Part shown: piece by piece, positions 12,210 to 22,989 of the stretch
Layout of the letters: each line of letters opens with the position of its first letter
Position numbering within the stretch: the stretch's first letter is position 1
Assembly: GCA_905221605.1 (NCBI GenBank)
Contig: CAJNDS010002429.1
Location: 259,809 to 323,808, forward strand
Origin: Symbiodinium natans
Taxonomy: Eukaryota; Sar; Dinophyceae; Suessiales; Symbiodiniaceae
Direction: 5' to 3'
Length of the DNA stretch: 64,000 nucleotides
Made by a program: the position numbers and the translations under genes
The notes under the pieces: generated by a model
What the model saw: the letters and a program-made list of their open reading frames with translations, nothing else
Database searches by the model: none
What the model was told of the DNA's origin: nothing

Positions 12210-12211
12210 TA
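12071..12211. repeat. (GAA)n followed directly by (TAG)n
   Basis: About 64 nt of GAA units (12071-12134, one GAC interruption) run straight into about 75 nt of TAG units. The same succession of GAA-containing units then TAG units recurs at 19273, next to another retroelement. Confidence 0.95.
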
Positions 12212-13235
12212 GCATTTAATATATTACAACCAAAGAACTGAAGATGGCCTCTGTCGCCTCAAGCTGCCGGAGCTCCTGGGATGGGACCACGGCCCCACTG
12301 CCGAAGGCCTGAAGCCGGTTGTAGCTGTCGCCAAAAAGAAGCTTTATCATGGGAATCTACAGCTGCATCAGTGCTGCATCACTGGCTTGGGCTGCCAGGG
12401 TCTCCGATGTGATGGATGCAATGCGAGGAGGTGGGACATGGCAAGAGCGCGCAACGTCCGGACGCTATCCGGACATGCTGGAGGCTCCAAAGCTGGCGAG
12501 CAATTGGAACCATCAGACAACTGAATTCACGTGTGCATCCGCGGCGCAAATCAAGATTTCATTCGGAACAGAAAATCCAAAGTTTGAGCAAATGCGAAAA
12601 GGCAATGACAAGGACCACTCCGAGCAGCATCGCAAGGTTGGAGGTTGGAACGTCCAGCGGGGTTTCCAAGCTTTGTCCGTGAGAACCATTTTGTTACCTC
12701 CTGTTGCTACCGTGTTGGCCAGTGGTACAAGTGCGGATGTCACGATGCGACGCGACACGCTAGAGTTGTCTTTATAAGAATGCTTTTTGTCGAACCTGAA
12801 ACCCTAAACCACGAGAAAGGCTCGTGATTTCCTCGTGATTTTCCTCAGTCAGAAGCTGAGACTGGAGACCGCCACACCGCCCTCACGCATCCACCAAAAC
12901 CTCACGGAAAGGGCAACCGTTTAAACGTCCTCGGCGAAGCAAGTGTAGGTCTCCACTCTCTGCGATCCCTCACACCATGGCCTGAACTGCCCTGCACACC
13001 CACACAACATGCACCACAACAGCTTCAACTCTTTGAGATCAGGATTTCCCGGCCCATGCGGATCCAGGCCAGATTGATGCGAAATTCCGACCTTTCGCAT
13101 TCCGTGGCTTCCTTGGTGAGAGCAGAGCCGCACCCTGCAAGGAAAGCACACTGCAGTAGGCAGACTTCAAGCCAGGTGCTTCCCTTTTCGCCCGAAGGCC
13201 AATCAGATGCAGCTCTGATGGCCTTGAACCTGCTC
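12212..13235. other. No recognised gene
   Basis: One plus-strand frame at 12349-12777 is open for 142 codons, but its composition is nondescript and no family or splice context is evident. A lone CCCTAAA near 12807 is not a telomeric array. Confidence 0.4.
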
Positions 13236-13244
13236 ATTTGTTGC

Positions 13245-15000
13245 CCAATTTTTTTTTCCCCGCGCACCTTTTTCCGCCGAATCCGCCGTCCCAAACGCCT
13301 TCTGGCCGCAAGCCCGACGACCTACGGAAGGCTCACCGCAGAATGCCGACTGGGCGGCGGGTGCTCAGCGAGGTCGAGCACCGTCGCCAAAGGCTGTGTG
13401 TCAACCTCCCTGGGAGGGGGGGCATCGTCCACTCGCCGAGCGCGGCGCTGCACAGGGCGCGCTGCACGGCAACAGACAATGCACTCCACCACCGGCCCTC
13501 CCAGCCTTAACCGGCAGCCGCTCGAAGGACGGCCGGTGCTTGGCGCGCGCGCAGTCGGATGAGCTGCTTGAGCAAACGTTTGGACTATTCGTTCCAGCGC
13601 CCTCCGACTTCGGCAGCCAACACGCTGGCCCCCCGAGGGAAAGTTCAGGGTAGCGCGCATGTTTGCGTCGTGCAGCGGCCTCTAGTGCGGCACCGTCGCG
13701 GTCAGCGGCGCTGCGGGTGGGACGCAGCCCAATAGGCCGCCTAGGCAACACGCTCGGCAGTGAACAGGCCTAGGCCTCCCAATCCTGGGCATGCTGGTGA
13801 CTGGCGGCGTCCCCAGGATCGAGGCCGCCCAAAAGCTCGAGGAGGGTGCGCCAGACCTCATCATTTGGTGAGCGCGCGTAGTCCGCGGCGAGTTCGGGCG
13901 GGAAACTACGCGCACTGCAAGTCGGGCAGACGCGGCACGGCCTGCAGGAACTCCCGAGCCTCGCGCAGTCGTTCCCGCGCCTGCGTCCTGACGTACTCGT
14001 CGTGCCCAATGGGGACGTCCCACCATAGAAGCTCAGAGCGTCATGCGCATATAGCCTGGTGAGCACCGCGGCGCGGCTGATGCAGTCATACGCGCTTCGC
14101 CCGTCCAAGGGGACGACGGTCGCCTGCGGATGGAGCTCCACAGCTGTGCGCAGCATAGCCGCCAAGCTGTCGGGCCCTGCGCGTCTGCAGCGCAAACTGG
14201 AAGGGGCGTGTGGCCGTTTCGAAGGCATCCGCGTGCACCCGTGACACACCTCCCTGCGGTTTGCGCAGCGCCGTAAGGCGGCTGAGCGCGAGCGCGTCTA
14301 GGACCTCCGCCGGTGCATCCGCGCGGGCGATGCAATTCACCGCGAATGTGACAAGTCGAGCGCAGCGGTGTCGTCCAGCAACAGTTTGTGCATTTCGACC
14401 GTGCGTCCGACAACCCGGCCGCCGCGCCTCCAAGGCATGCGAGCCCGTCCGGCGAGGCGAGCTATCACGCGCAGGTCAACAGCCCAATGCGCCCCCGGTA
14501 CCGAGGAAACGCACCAGGCACTCGCGGACCCTGCCCGACGCCCGCCGGAGCGCATGCGCGACACGCTTGAGGTCCTTGCCCATCGTCCGGGAGAGGAGCT
14601 TGCGCTGACTGTCAAACAAGTCGCGGATGCCGTGCACTCCTCTAAGTGTGGATCGGCTGTCCTCGTGAGCTGTATCGTTGGAGGTGGCGGAGGCACCTGC
14701 ACGAGGCGAAACTGGCGATGCAGTTCTCGCCATTCCCCGGGCCGGAATAGCTCAAGACGCCTCAAGCAGACAGGATCGCCCTTGCGGGCCGGCTTGCTGG
14801 CTGGGCGTAAGCAGGAGGCGCGGCAGCAGGAAGAACAACTTCCACGCCCTCAGCACACGTTGCTTCGGTCAAGGCTGCAACGAAGGCGCGCCGTATCCCC
14901 GGTGCAAGAAAGGCAGGCACAGACCGCATTGTGGGAACACGGCAGCGAAACTCCTCATGAAGCTGTTCCAATCATTGTTGCTCTATGCAAGCAGCATTTC
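13245..15000 (-). mobile_element. LINE-type retrotransposon, degraded copy B with reverse transcriptase remnants
   Basis: Minus-strand fragments, in element order: VPTMRSVPAFLAPGIRRAF (about 14930-14870, N-terminal region); LSRLTALRKPQGGVS, then FETATRPFQFALQTRR (about 14320-14170, reverse transcriptase motifs); AVELHPQATVVPLDGRSAYD followed by CISRAAVLTRL (about 14150-14050, the region with the first catalytic Asp); and RRKHARYPELSLGGP (about 13670), homologous to copy A. The pieces sit in different frames and the block between KPQGGVS and FETATRPF is missing, so the copy is broken. Its 3' end near 13249-13285 matches copy A. This pattern is typical of dinoflagellate LINEs. Confidence 0.7.
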
Positions 15001-16300
15001 TCCTTTGAGCACTTTGTGCGTGTGCTTCGACACCCGAAGATTTCATACGCATCGCCGGGGTCCTTCGACTCGACTTCCGCGTGAGGGATTTCTTGTGGTC
15101 AACATGTAGGCTCTTGTGCATCCACAGCTGCAAAGGATGGGTTGGGCAGATGCTTCTGCAGGAGTGCTCGTCTCGGCATGTCTTCGTCGTGCGCCGTGGG
15201 AGAGAGGGGAGGGGAAAGAGGGAGAGAGAAAGAGATGGAGAGCGACAGGCAGAAAAAGAGTGCACTATCAATCACTTGGCCAACCGAAACGCGGCTCGTT
15301 GGCATGCCAAGACCTAAAGAGTCCAAGGCACTGTCAAACGACTTGACGAACCTGTTGTGCAACGCGTTGCGCAAAGCGATCCAACCGTCCTCCCGTCCAC
15401 CACCGTGAAGGCCTGCCATGACAGGACAGCATGCGAGAGCCTCCTATCTGACCTTGACCCGGCTTTTCGTGCCTCAGGAGAGCCTGGGCGCTCCTTACAG
15501 CACCAGAGTTCCGCATGCCGAGTGCGTGCATACGCATCCTGCTGTTTCGACGCCTCCGTTGCGGCGGACATTGTGGGAACATCGTACGGCCTGCCCCACA
15601 GCAGGCGCGCTGGGGCCGCGCGGCGCGCTCCGGAACGGGCGGCCGCAAGGGTTTGCCGCGAAGCGGGCGCCAAGGTAACCAACAATGGTTTCTTGCGCGA
15701 CGTGAACCTGGATGTACTTCTGGCGGATGCCCGCCACAGCGAGTGCTGGCCAACGGCCTCCCTCTTTACCAGGGGGTCGCAAGTTGCGGTCGACCACGCT
15801 TGTGAGTCCAGTCTCGCGAGATGGCACAGCTCGACCGACGACAGGTCACAAGCCCGGCGCGGCCGCTTCCGATGCGGCTAGGCTGAAGCGTCTAGAGCCT
15901 AGACACCTACCCGGAGCTTTTGGCTGCCCGCCACTCCAGGTTCCTCCGCCTCCTCGCCGATGCCCGCGCCCGTGCGGCCCCTCGCGCGCCTGAGGTCCGC
16001 CACGCGCCAAGCAAACGTCCACAGATGGACGGGACTGTGGCGGCACAGCGCGACGTAGGCCTCGTCGGATGTTGAGCAGGGCGAGGGCGACACCCCGCCC
16101 TTGGGTGAATGTTTTGTTGGATATCTGGCACTCCACCCGTCTGCGCGTGAGGGCAGCAGTAGCTTGGCACTTGCGACATGTGTGCTCGTGAAAAAAATAT
16201 AACCAGCGCGCGTGCGGCGCCCCTTGTGCTTGATGTTGTTTGATTGCTTACACGGCACACGGCACATCTAGCTAGAACAACTCCACTCAAAAGATGATGC
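15000..16300 (-). mobile_element. Possible 5' part of LINE copy B
   Basis: The GC-rich composition continues to about 16270. Minus-strand frames around 15350-15830 have Cys/His/Arg-rich composition that could be a zinc-finger-bearing N-terminal region of the same element. No single motif is decisive. A GA-rich block at 15195-15258 interrupts the segment. Confidence 0.35.
15195..15258. repeat. GA-rich simple repeat
   Basis: Imperfect purine tract of GAGAGAGG and GAAAGAGA units, lying inside the LINE copy B region. Confidence 0.8.
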
Positions 16301-16559
16301 TGGATTCCTCCGATTCGCTAGCTTTTCCAGGGAAAGCTGCGGAGGAAGCAGCGGTGGGAAGCAGCGGAGGGAAATAGCGGAGGCACCGGGCGGCCTCATG
16401 ATCTTCACCTGCTCTCAAAAAAGATGCAACCCACATCGCCATGACAGACTGTCGTCCACATGATCGGAAGTGTTGTTTATTGGAAGCTTGTCCATGTTCT
16501 TTTTTACAGCCTTTTTGCGCCTGCAATCGAGTGTCCGTTTTGATAGGTCCTACCCCTAG

Positions 16560-19270
16560 GCTCTCCTAATGCGCAGGGCTGTTGCGCGCGTGCTGAGCCT
16601 GCGCCGCCAGGCCACTGCGGACATCAAGGGGCAGCTTCACCATTGGCCTCGTGGCTTGACACACAGGCTGAGCGACAGGGCTCGCCATCGGGCTATAGCC
16701 AACGCTTTGGCACTTACGCGCCGCCAGGTTTTTCTTCCTTTTCGACATCAACTGCGACGGAAGCAAATCGTGAGCAACCGAGTTCGTGGGGCTCTAAAAA
16801 GCATTCACCATCGGAGTGCCACGCTGCGAAGCTTGGCTCAAGCGGCTCAAGGCTTTCAGCAGCCGGCCGGGGGGGTTTCCACACGTCGCCATTGTGGTTT
16901 GATTTACCAAAAAATGAAAGCAGCAATGACTCCTCCAGCAAAAGGTGTGAAGAGACAGGCCACGCGATCCAAATTACATGAAATGGACGGCTTGACCCCC
17001 CGTCAGATGAGGAGAGGCACTTGCAAGTGTCTGCCCGCACCATAGCTGACATTGCGCGTCATGAAGTTCAAACAGGGTTGTCCAGCATGGATACCAGAGA
17101 CCAGCCTGCAAAATGATGTCAAGATTCGAGTGGAGGGCATCGAGCAGCAATTGAGTTTTTCATGGGTTTGAGATGGCCGCTGATCCTTTGGGGATTTGTC
17201 AAGCAAGAAATCAAGATTGATGGCTGGTTGTGAGGGCAACCGACAAAGAAGATTCTTTACAATGCACATGGGCGGACACACGGGCAGATTGGACAAAACT
17301 TCAAGAAAGCTCCGAGTTGCAGGAACTTCTCGCGCGTTCCACCCTCAAAAACAAGCCAAGGGCCAGGGCAAGAGCAAGGGTCGACAGATCCAAATTTTCA
17401 GGAGAGCGATCGCATGAGGTGATTGCTTTAACCAAGAATGCCAGACTACACTCAACAGACAAGATATCAAACTTACTAGGCGAATTGGTGCAGATCAATG
17501 CTTGGGACGTTGTGTTGTTTTCCGAGACCAGACGATCCGGTGAGGCTGTTGATTTAGAAGGTGCCCACCGCTCATTTTTGTCTCAATGTCCGACTGCTTG
17601 TGCAGGTGTGGCAATACTTGAGCATTCAAAACATGTTGCAGCAGTTCAGCGAGTGCAAGCCGTAGATGAGCGTGTGATGTATATATGTGGATTTGAAAAT
17701 CAATGGGCTCGTATTTCGCATGGTATCGGTTTACATGCCACATGCAGGATATCCGATGGAAGAAATGATGCAAACATATGATGCTCTACATTGCGTGCTA
17801 GAATGCGCGCGAAAACGGAACACAGCAGATGTTGTCGAAGGCGATTTCAACACTCAGCTGCACGTCGGTCAGCGCGCGGATTTGCTCACGTAGACAGCTC
17901 ATATGTTCAGCATGGTCGTCACAAATGCAGAGCCTTCAGAACATGACAATTGGACGTTTTGCCAATGGGTGTACGGCGTCGTTTGGGTTTTGTGCTTTGT
18001 AATACTGGCTCTGACGTTACGCGTGGTGGAACAGCTGATTTGCTGGATTTGGGGTCTGATCATCGAGCGGTGCGTGCGGCCCTCGAAGTGACCGGGCCAC
18101 GTAACCGCTAGGGACGCAAGCCCGTCACACGTAAGCAACGTTGGCTACCGTCTGTGGCAGAAAAGCAAAAAACAGTACAAAAAAACTTGGACGCCTGTCT
18201 TCAACAGCCGGCACCGGTCAACATGTATGAGCTTGAATCTTGCGTCGCAAGTTGCGCAAAGCTTACGAGTAAACAGCGTGCGCAGCATGATTTGGCGGAT
18301 GTGAAGCCTTGGCACCATCATGATTTTCAAGATTTGATTACTCAACGTCGGCAGTGCAGGGATAGAGAAGGTCGTGCTCGACTTTCCACACACAGATACA
18401 GGCTCATCTTCGCAGGCATATGAGGGACAGAAGAAATCGCCGGTTGAGTGGCGTTCTGTCGGAATTTCGCTGCTTGAATCGGATTGAGGATTTCTACCAT
18501 AACCCTTTCAAAGCACTTTAAACCACCAGGGATGGTCCATCGCCACATGAGTTTACAAAGTATTTGGAAGACATTTTCACGCCCGAGCGCATGGAAATTC
18601 AAGAGCCGCGTGTAGGTTCGCACTATGTCGTGCCACCATTCCACCTTCATGAGCTGAAACATGCGATCAAGAACTTACGCCATGGCAAGGCAGCAGATTC
18701 CTGCGGGTTGGCGCTGGAGATGTTTTCGTTCGCAAATGATAACCTGTTGACGTGCTTGTTGGTGGAGCAGTCATGGAAAACTACTGTTAACTCAAAACGG
18801 CCGACAAATCTTTGGTACAGAACTGGCGTCCGACTGCGGTCCTCAAAATCACGTACAAAATATTTTCCAAGCTACTCTTGGGACGCTTGGCTCCTCTGAT
18901 GGAACCCACATTGTCACCCGACCAAATGGGCTTACAGGGGTGGAACATGCGCGAAGTCTGGTAGTGAACAACTTACCACCATGATCACATTCGTGAAGCG
19001 AGCTGCGCAAACCTGGCTTGCATTTGAACGCGGACAAAACCAAGATATTCACAACGTCGTCTTTCGAATCACCAATGTACATTGAAGTCGATGACGATTT
19101 GCTGGAAGTGTTGTTCGACGGCAAGACGCACAAATACCTGGGGCATCCAAAAATGCTACCAAAAGGGCAGCAGTCGAAGTCGCTCACCGTTCACAAGTGT
19201 CGGGGGAAGTTCATGTATTTCGATGCAGTGATTACTCCCACTGTGTTGTTCAGTTTGCACGCACTGAAAT
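16560..19270 (+). mobile_element. Non-LTR retrotransposon with APE-type endonuclease; reverse transcriptase core deleted
   Basis: The plus strand holds, in order: an N-terminal region of low-complexity Gln/Ser/Arg-rich frames (16.6-17.4 kb); an APE-like endonuclease (17.41-18.1 kb) with EVIALTKNARL, WDVVLFSETRRSG, VSVYMPHAGYP, VVEGDFN and LGSDHRAV; and the start of a reverse transcriptase (18.6-18.95 kb) with LKHAIKNLRHGKAADSCGL, NWRPTAVLKITYKIFSKLL and LSPDQMG. About 30-60 nt later it resumes with LNADKTKIFTTS (19.02 kb), THKYLG and VITPTVLFSL. The segment between PDQMG and LNADK, which should carry the Y-x-D-D catalytic box, is absent. Frameshifts and stops also occur in the endonuclease. 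The element ends in (GTAGAA)n/(TAG)n repeats instead of a poly-A tail. Confidence 0.75.
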
Positions 19271-19272
19271 AG

Positions 19273-19464
19273 CCGTAGAAGTAGAAGTAGAAGTAGAAGT
19301 AGAAGTAGAAGTAGAAGTAGAAGTAGAAGTAGAAGTAGTACTACTAACATTATTGGTAGTCGCAGTCGTAGTCGTAGTCGTAGTAGTCGTAGTAGTTGTA
19401 GTAGTAGCAGTAGTAGTAATAGTAGTAGTAGGAATAGTAGTAGTAGTAGTAGTAATAATAGTAA

Positions 19465-19552
<88 letters not shown>

Positions 19553-19585
19553 TAATCGTACGAGTACGAGTAGTAGTAGTAGTAA

Positions 19586-19638
<53 letters not shown>

Positions 19639-19647
19639 AAATAGTAA

Positions 19648-19689
<42 letters not shown>

Positions 19690-19720
19690 AAGTAGTACTA
19701 ATAGTAGTAGTAGCAAAGCG
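19273..19720. repeat. (GTAGAA)n then (TAG)n array with variants
   Basis: About 68 nt of GTAGAA units pass into about 380 nt of TAG/TAA-type units with GTC and AAT variants. It starts directly after the last coding motif of the plus-strand LINE. Frames over it give runs of Val or Ser only and are not genes. Confidence 0.95.
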
Positions 19721-19774
19721 CGCCCCCAGGCGCCTGGTAGTTTGGTGCGTTTTGGTGCGTTTTTTGCTATTGGT

Positions 19775-19851
<77 letters not shown>
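19775..19851. repeat. Poly-G run, 77 nt
   Basis: Uninterrupted G homopolymer on the plus strand, flanked by TATTGGT and TGGTGCAAGG. The length may be affected by sequencing or assembly. Confidence 0.95.
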
Positions 19852-19852
<1 letters not shown>

Positions 19853-19859
19853 GGTGCAA

Positions 19860-20100
19860 GGTTGTGGAACAAGACACGTTGTCACAAGCGTCCATGCCTT
19901 CTGCGACCATGCCCAAAACAAACACTGGTGTTTACGCCCAAAACACTGGTATTTACAGCATTTCCGCCGCTTTGTACAACATACTGCGGAAGGATGTGGA
20001 ACAAGAAAAGCATTCACAAGCATCCTTGCCTTTGGCGACCACGCCCAAAACACTGGTATTTTTACAGTGTTTTTGTTTCTCTACGGGCTGCAGACTTGAC
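19860..20100. repeat. Two diverged copies of a ~120-bp sequence
   Basis: The block with 'tgtggaacaagacacgttgt' and 'caaaacactggtatttacag' (about 19863-19960) recurs in diverged form at about 19994-20075, with 'tgtggaacaagaaaagcatt' and 'caaaacactggtatttttac'. Function unknown. Confidence 0.6.
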
Positions 20101-20282
20101 CTTTAGAACAGGGACCGGCATACAGCAACACATCGCTTCCAAACCCTGAAACCTTCCTTTCCCTTGCCCGCGAGTATTTTTTTTTGGTTACCTTTTCGGC
20201 CTGTACCGGAAATGACGCAAAACAGCAACGTCCGGACGTTCAGCCGCAGCAAAACGACCAGGCGCCCTGAGGCGCGCTAGCC

Positions 20283-20346
<64 letters not shown>

Positions 20347-20424
20347 CGTCGTAGTAGTAGTAGTAGGAGTAGTAGTAGTAGGAGTAGTAGTAGTAGTACT
20401 ACTACTAGTAGAGTAGTAGTAATA
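20283..20424. repeat. (TAG)n array with an inverted switch to (ACT)n
   Basis: TAG units from 20283 with CGT and GGA variants. Near 20395-20407 the sequence turns from GTAGTAGTACT into ACTACTAG, making a short perfect palindrome before TAG units resume. Confidence 0.9.
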
Positions 20425-21680
20425 GGCGTCCCTACCAACTACTCAGCAGGATGCAAATATCCATGTTCCCACTGCGTGGCGGGGGGGGTAACTACGTTCC
20501 TGCCAAGGCTTCATGCCAAAGCTCCATCTCCTGTTTTTCACCCGAAGCGCCAAAGCTCCATCTCCTGTTTTTCACCAGAAGCTGAAACCTTCACGCCAAT
20601 GCTAACAGCTAACATCCATGTTCCCAGTGCGGGGGGGGGGGAGGGGGGGGGAATTACGTTCCCCAGAAGCTGACACCTTCATTTTTGTTTCTGTCCGCTT
20701 CGGTCCCGATTGGTCTGTTGCATTCTTGAAACGCGGGGCCTGTGCTGGCGCACGGCACTGTGACCGAGCATAATGCACAAAAACGCTCACAGCCATAAGA
20801 CTGCGCACACACTTTGAAAGTTCATGAACTGCGGCTTCAGCCACCACAACATGGGTCATGCTTCAATGTCAGACACAGAACAATCAAATTTCAGAGCATC
20901 AGCGGCTTGCAACCCAGTCATGCCTGGGGCTTGGCCGCGAGGGCACCTCACTCTGAGGATCCCCGCACAAAACGGCACCGCCTTCAGCGAGCACCATGTC
21001 TGGACTCAATCTCACGAGAGGATGGTGGAGGCTCTGGTTTTGAATTTCCCACCCTCCGCGGCGACCACAGCTTTCAGGACGAGCACGGCTTCTTGCCTTT
21101 TCACTCTGTTTGGTCGCTGCGGTCGCACCTCAAGAGCACTTTCTGACCCCTCGAACCATTGCGAGCTGGACCGACGACTCCATGGCTTCTTGAGGCCGCG
21201 GCTTGTGGCTGTCACTCACACACCCGCTTTAGTGTCGACAGTCATCTTTTCGAGCCGACTGAGATGTCAACAGAGCATCCGCATCTTCCCCCGATGGGCG
21301 CATTGGCACCCATCGCCTCAAAGAGGCAGCCAAAGAGGGTCCAACCAGGATACAACCAAGATAAGGAAAGAATGCATTTCGACACCAAATTTATGAGCCT
21401 GCAGGCTCTCTCGATCGTCAGTGCATTCGCACTTTTCACATGCGGGCTGGGGAATGCACCAGATGCAAGTGTCACCTGAAGGCTCATTCTGGTGAGCCTC
21501 CGCTTTCAGCTCCTGTATGAGCTAGCGACGGTACTCTGACCATTTTTGGCACAGGTTCCAGTTTTCACATGCTCTGCGGGCTGGGTAATGCCCTCGACAC
21601 AACGTCACTTGCACGCTAAATCAGGCCAGCGCGGGCATCAGCTCATATCTCACTTTCAGCTCCTGTGAGAGCCAGCAAGG
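20425..21680. other. No recognised gene
   Basis: Contains a duplicated 'ccaaagctccatctcctg' motif (about 20517 and 20550) and two G-runs near 20632-20652. A plus-strand frame at 20824-21396 is open for 190 codons without recognisable domains. Two blocks near 21428 and 21570 share 'ttcacatg' and 'gcgggctggg-aatgc', suggesting an old local duplication. Confidence 0.4.
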
Positions 21681-21687
21681 GGCTGGA

Positions 21688-22330
21688 AGCCTTCGAAGGT
21701 GAAGACGAAGGGGGCTTCGAAGGCTTCGAAGGCGAGGACGAAGGGGGCTTCGAAGGCTCCGTCTCATTACTACTCCTCTGATTTTTCGAATAAAGAAATG
21801 CAAAAAAAAAGATTCGAGGGGGGTGGAATGTAGAAGAAATTCCCTTCTCCCTTCTCTCTGATTTTTCGAAAGATGAAATACGAATAACCAAAAAGATTCG
21901 AAGGGGGTGGAATTTAGAACACATTCCCTTCTCTCTTCTCCCTTCCTCCCCCCAATTCTCCAGGCTTTGAAGGTAAAAACGAAGGGGGGGGGCTTCGAAA
22001 GCTTCGAAGGGAGGACGAAGGGGGCTTCGAAGGCTTCGAAGGTGAGGACGAAGGGGGCTTCGAAGGCTTCGAAGGTGAGGACGAAGGGGGCTTCGAAGGC
22101 TTCAAAGGTGAGGACGAAGGGGGGGGCTTCGAAGGCCTTCGAAGGTGAGGACGAAGGGGGCTTTGTCCTCCCTTCAAAGCCTTCGAAGCCTTCGAAGCCC
22201 CCTTCGGTAAGCCCCCTTCGTTCTCATGAGCCGAAGGGGGCTTCAGACCTTCAGCGCGAAGGGGCCCCCCTTTCGATCCTTCGCCTTCGAAGGATAAAGC
22301 CTCTCAGAACTGAAGCCCCCCCTTCGTGAA
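21688..22330. repeat. GGCTTCGAAGG minisatellite, about 30-bp period
   Basis: Repeated units of roughly 30 bp built on 'gaggacgaagggggcttcga', in two blocks (21688-21766 and 21965-22330) separated by an AT-richer spacer that is itself duplicated ('gattcgaggggggtggaat' and a close variant). The CCTTCGAAGG core is self-complementary, so units can pair within a strand. In the last block the units switch orientation near 22170. Confidence 0.9.
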
Positions 22331-22764
22331 GGTTCTCGGATCCTGCCTGGCCAGCAAGTCTGTTGCTGGAGGAAAAACTCGCACCCAGCACCGCGTTTTC
22401 AAAGTCGCCGGAAATGGAGAGCATGGCAAGCTTTCAGAAGGGTACTGCCACTGCGGATAGAACTTGCAGAGCATGAAATAGCAGCATTAAGAAACTGTGT
22501 GCGGAAGGCTGCAAGCGAAAAGACTGGCAAAACGGCGTTATCCAGAAATTCAACTGTCGCAAAGCTGCCTCACCTGTGGTGGTCGCTGGACACAGCAAAA
22601 AAAATCAGGTCATTTTTTCGGAAAGGTTTGATTTTGAACTTGGATGAGTGAACGTGTTTCCAGGCCTTTCCGTCAAAACAGGGGCGCTAATAAAGTGAGC
22701 AATTTGGAACAGACAACGGCGTGCATGTGAAGATACGAGCCCCATGTGCATGTGGGTGATGAAC

Positions 22765-22985
22765 CCTGCCTGGAACGAACCCTGGCGGGAACAAACCCCT
22801 GAATGGAACAAACCCCGGGCTGAAACTTGCTCCGAGGTGAAACAAACCCAAAAAAAATGTGCCTCCCCTGGCTGGAAGCAGCCCCTGGCTGGAAACAGTT
22901 CCTGGCTGGGCCTCTGGCTGGAAACAGCCCCTGGCTGAAACAGCCCCTTGGTGGAAACAGCCCCCTGGCTGGAAACAGCCCCTTA
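22765..22985. repeat. TGGCTGGAAACAGCCCC minisatellite, degenerate
   Basis: Degenerate 16-18-bp units, clearest at 22850-22985 ('ctggctggaaacagcccc') and more diverged upstream ('ctggaacgaaccctgg'). Confidence 0.85.
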
Positions 22986-22989
22986 AGCC

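Noticed and set aside
12807-12814. CCCTAAA telomere-like heptamer
   Set aside because: A single copy; no array, and no sign of a chromosome end.
16831-16856. TTGGCTCAAG resembling the end of the dinoflagellate spliced leader
   Set aside because: Only the last ten bases match and the site is inside the LINE, with no start codon context. Judged to be chance.
19197-20099. 300-codon and 267-codon frames on both strands
   Set aside because: They are translations of (TAG)n, (GTAGAA)n and poly-G repeats (runs of Val, Ser, Gly, Pro, Thr). No gene.
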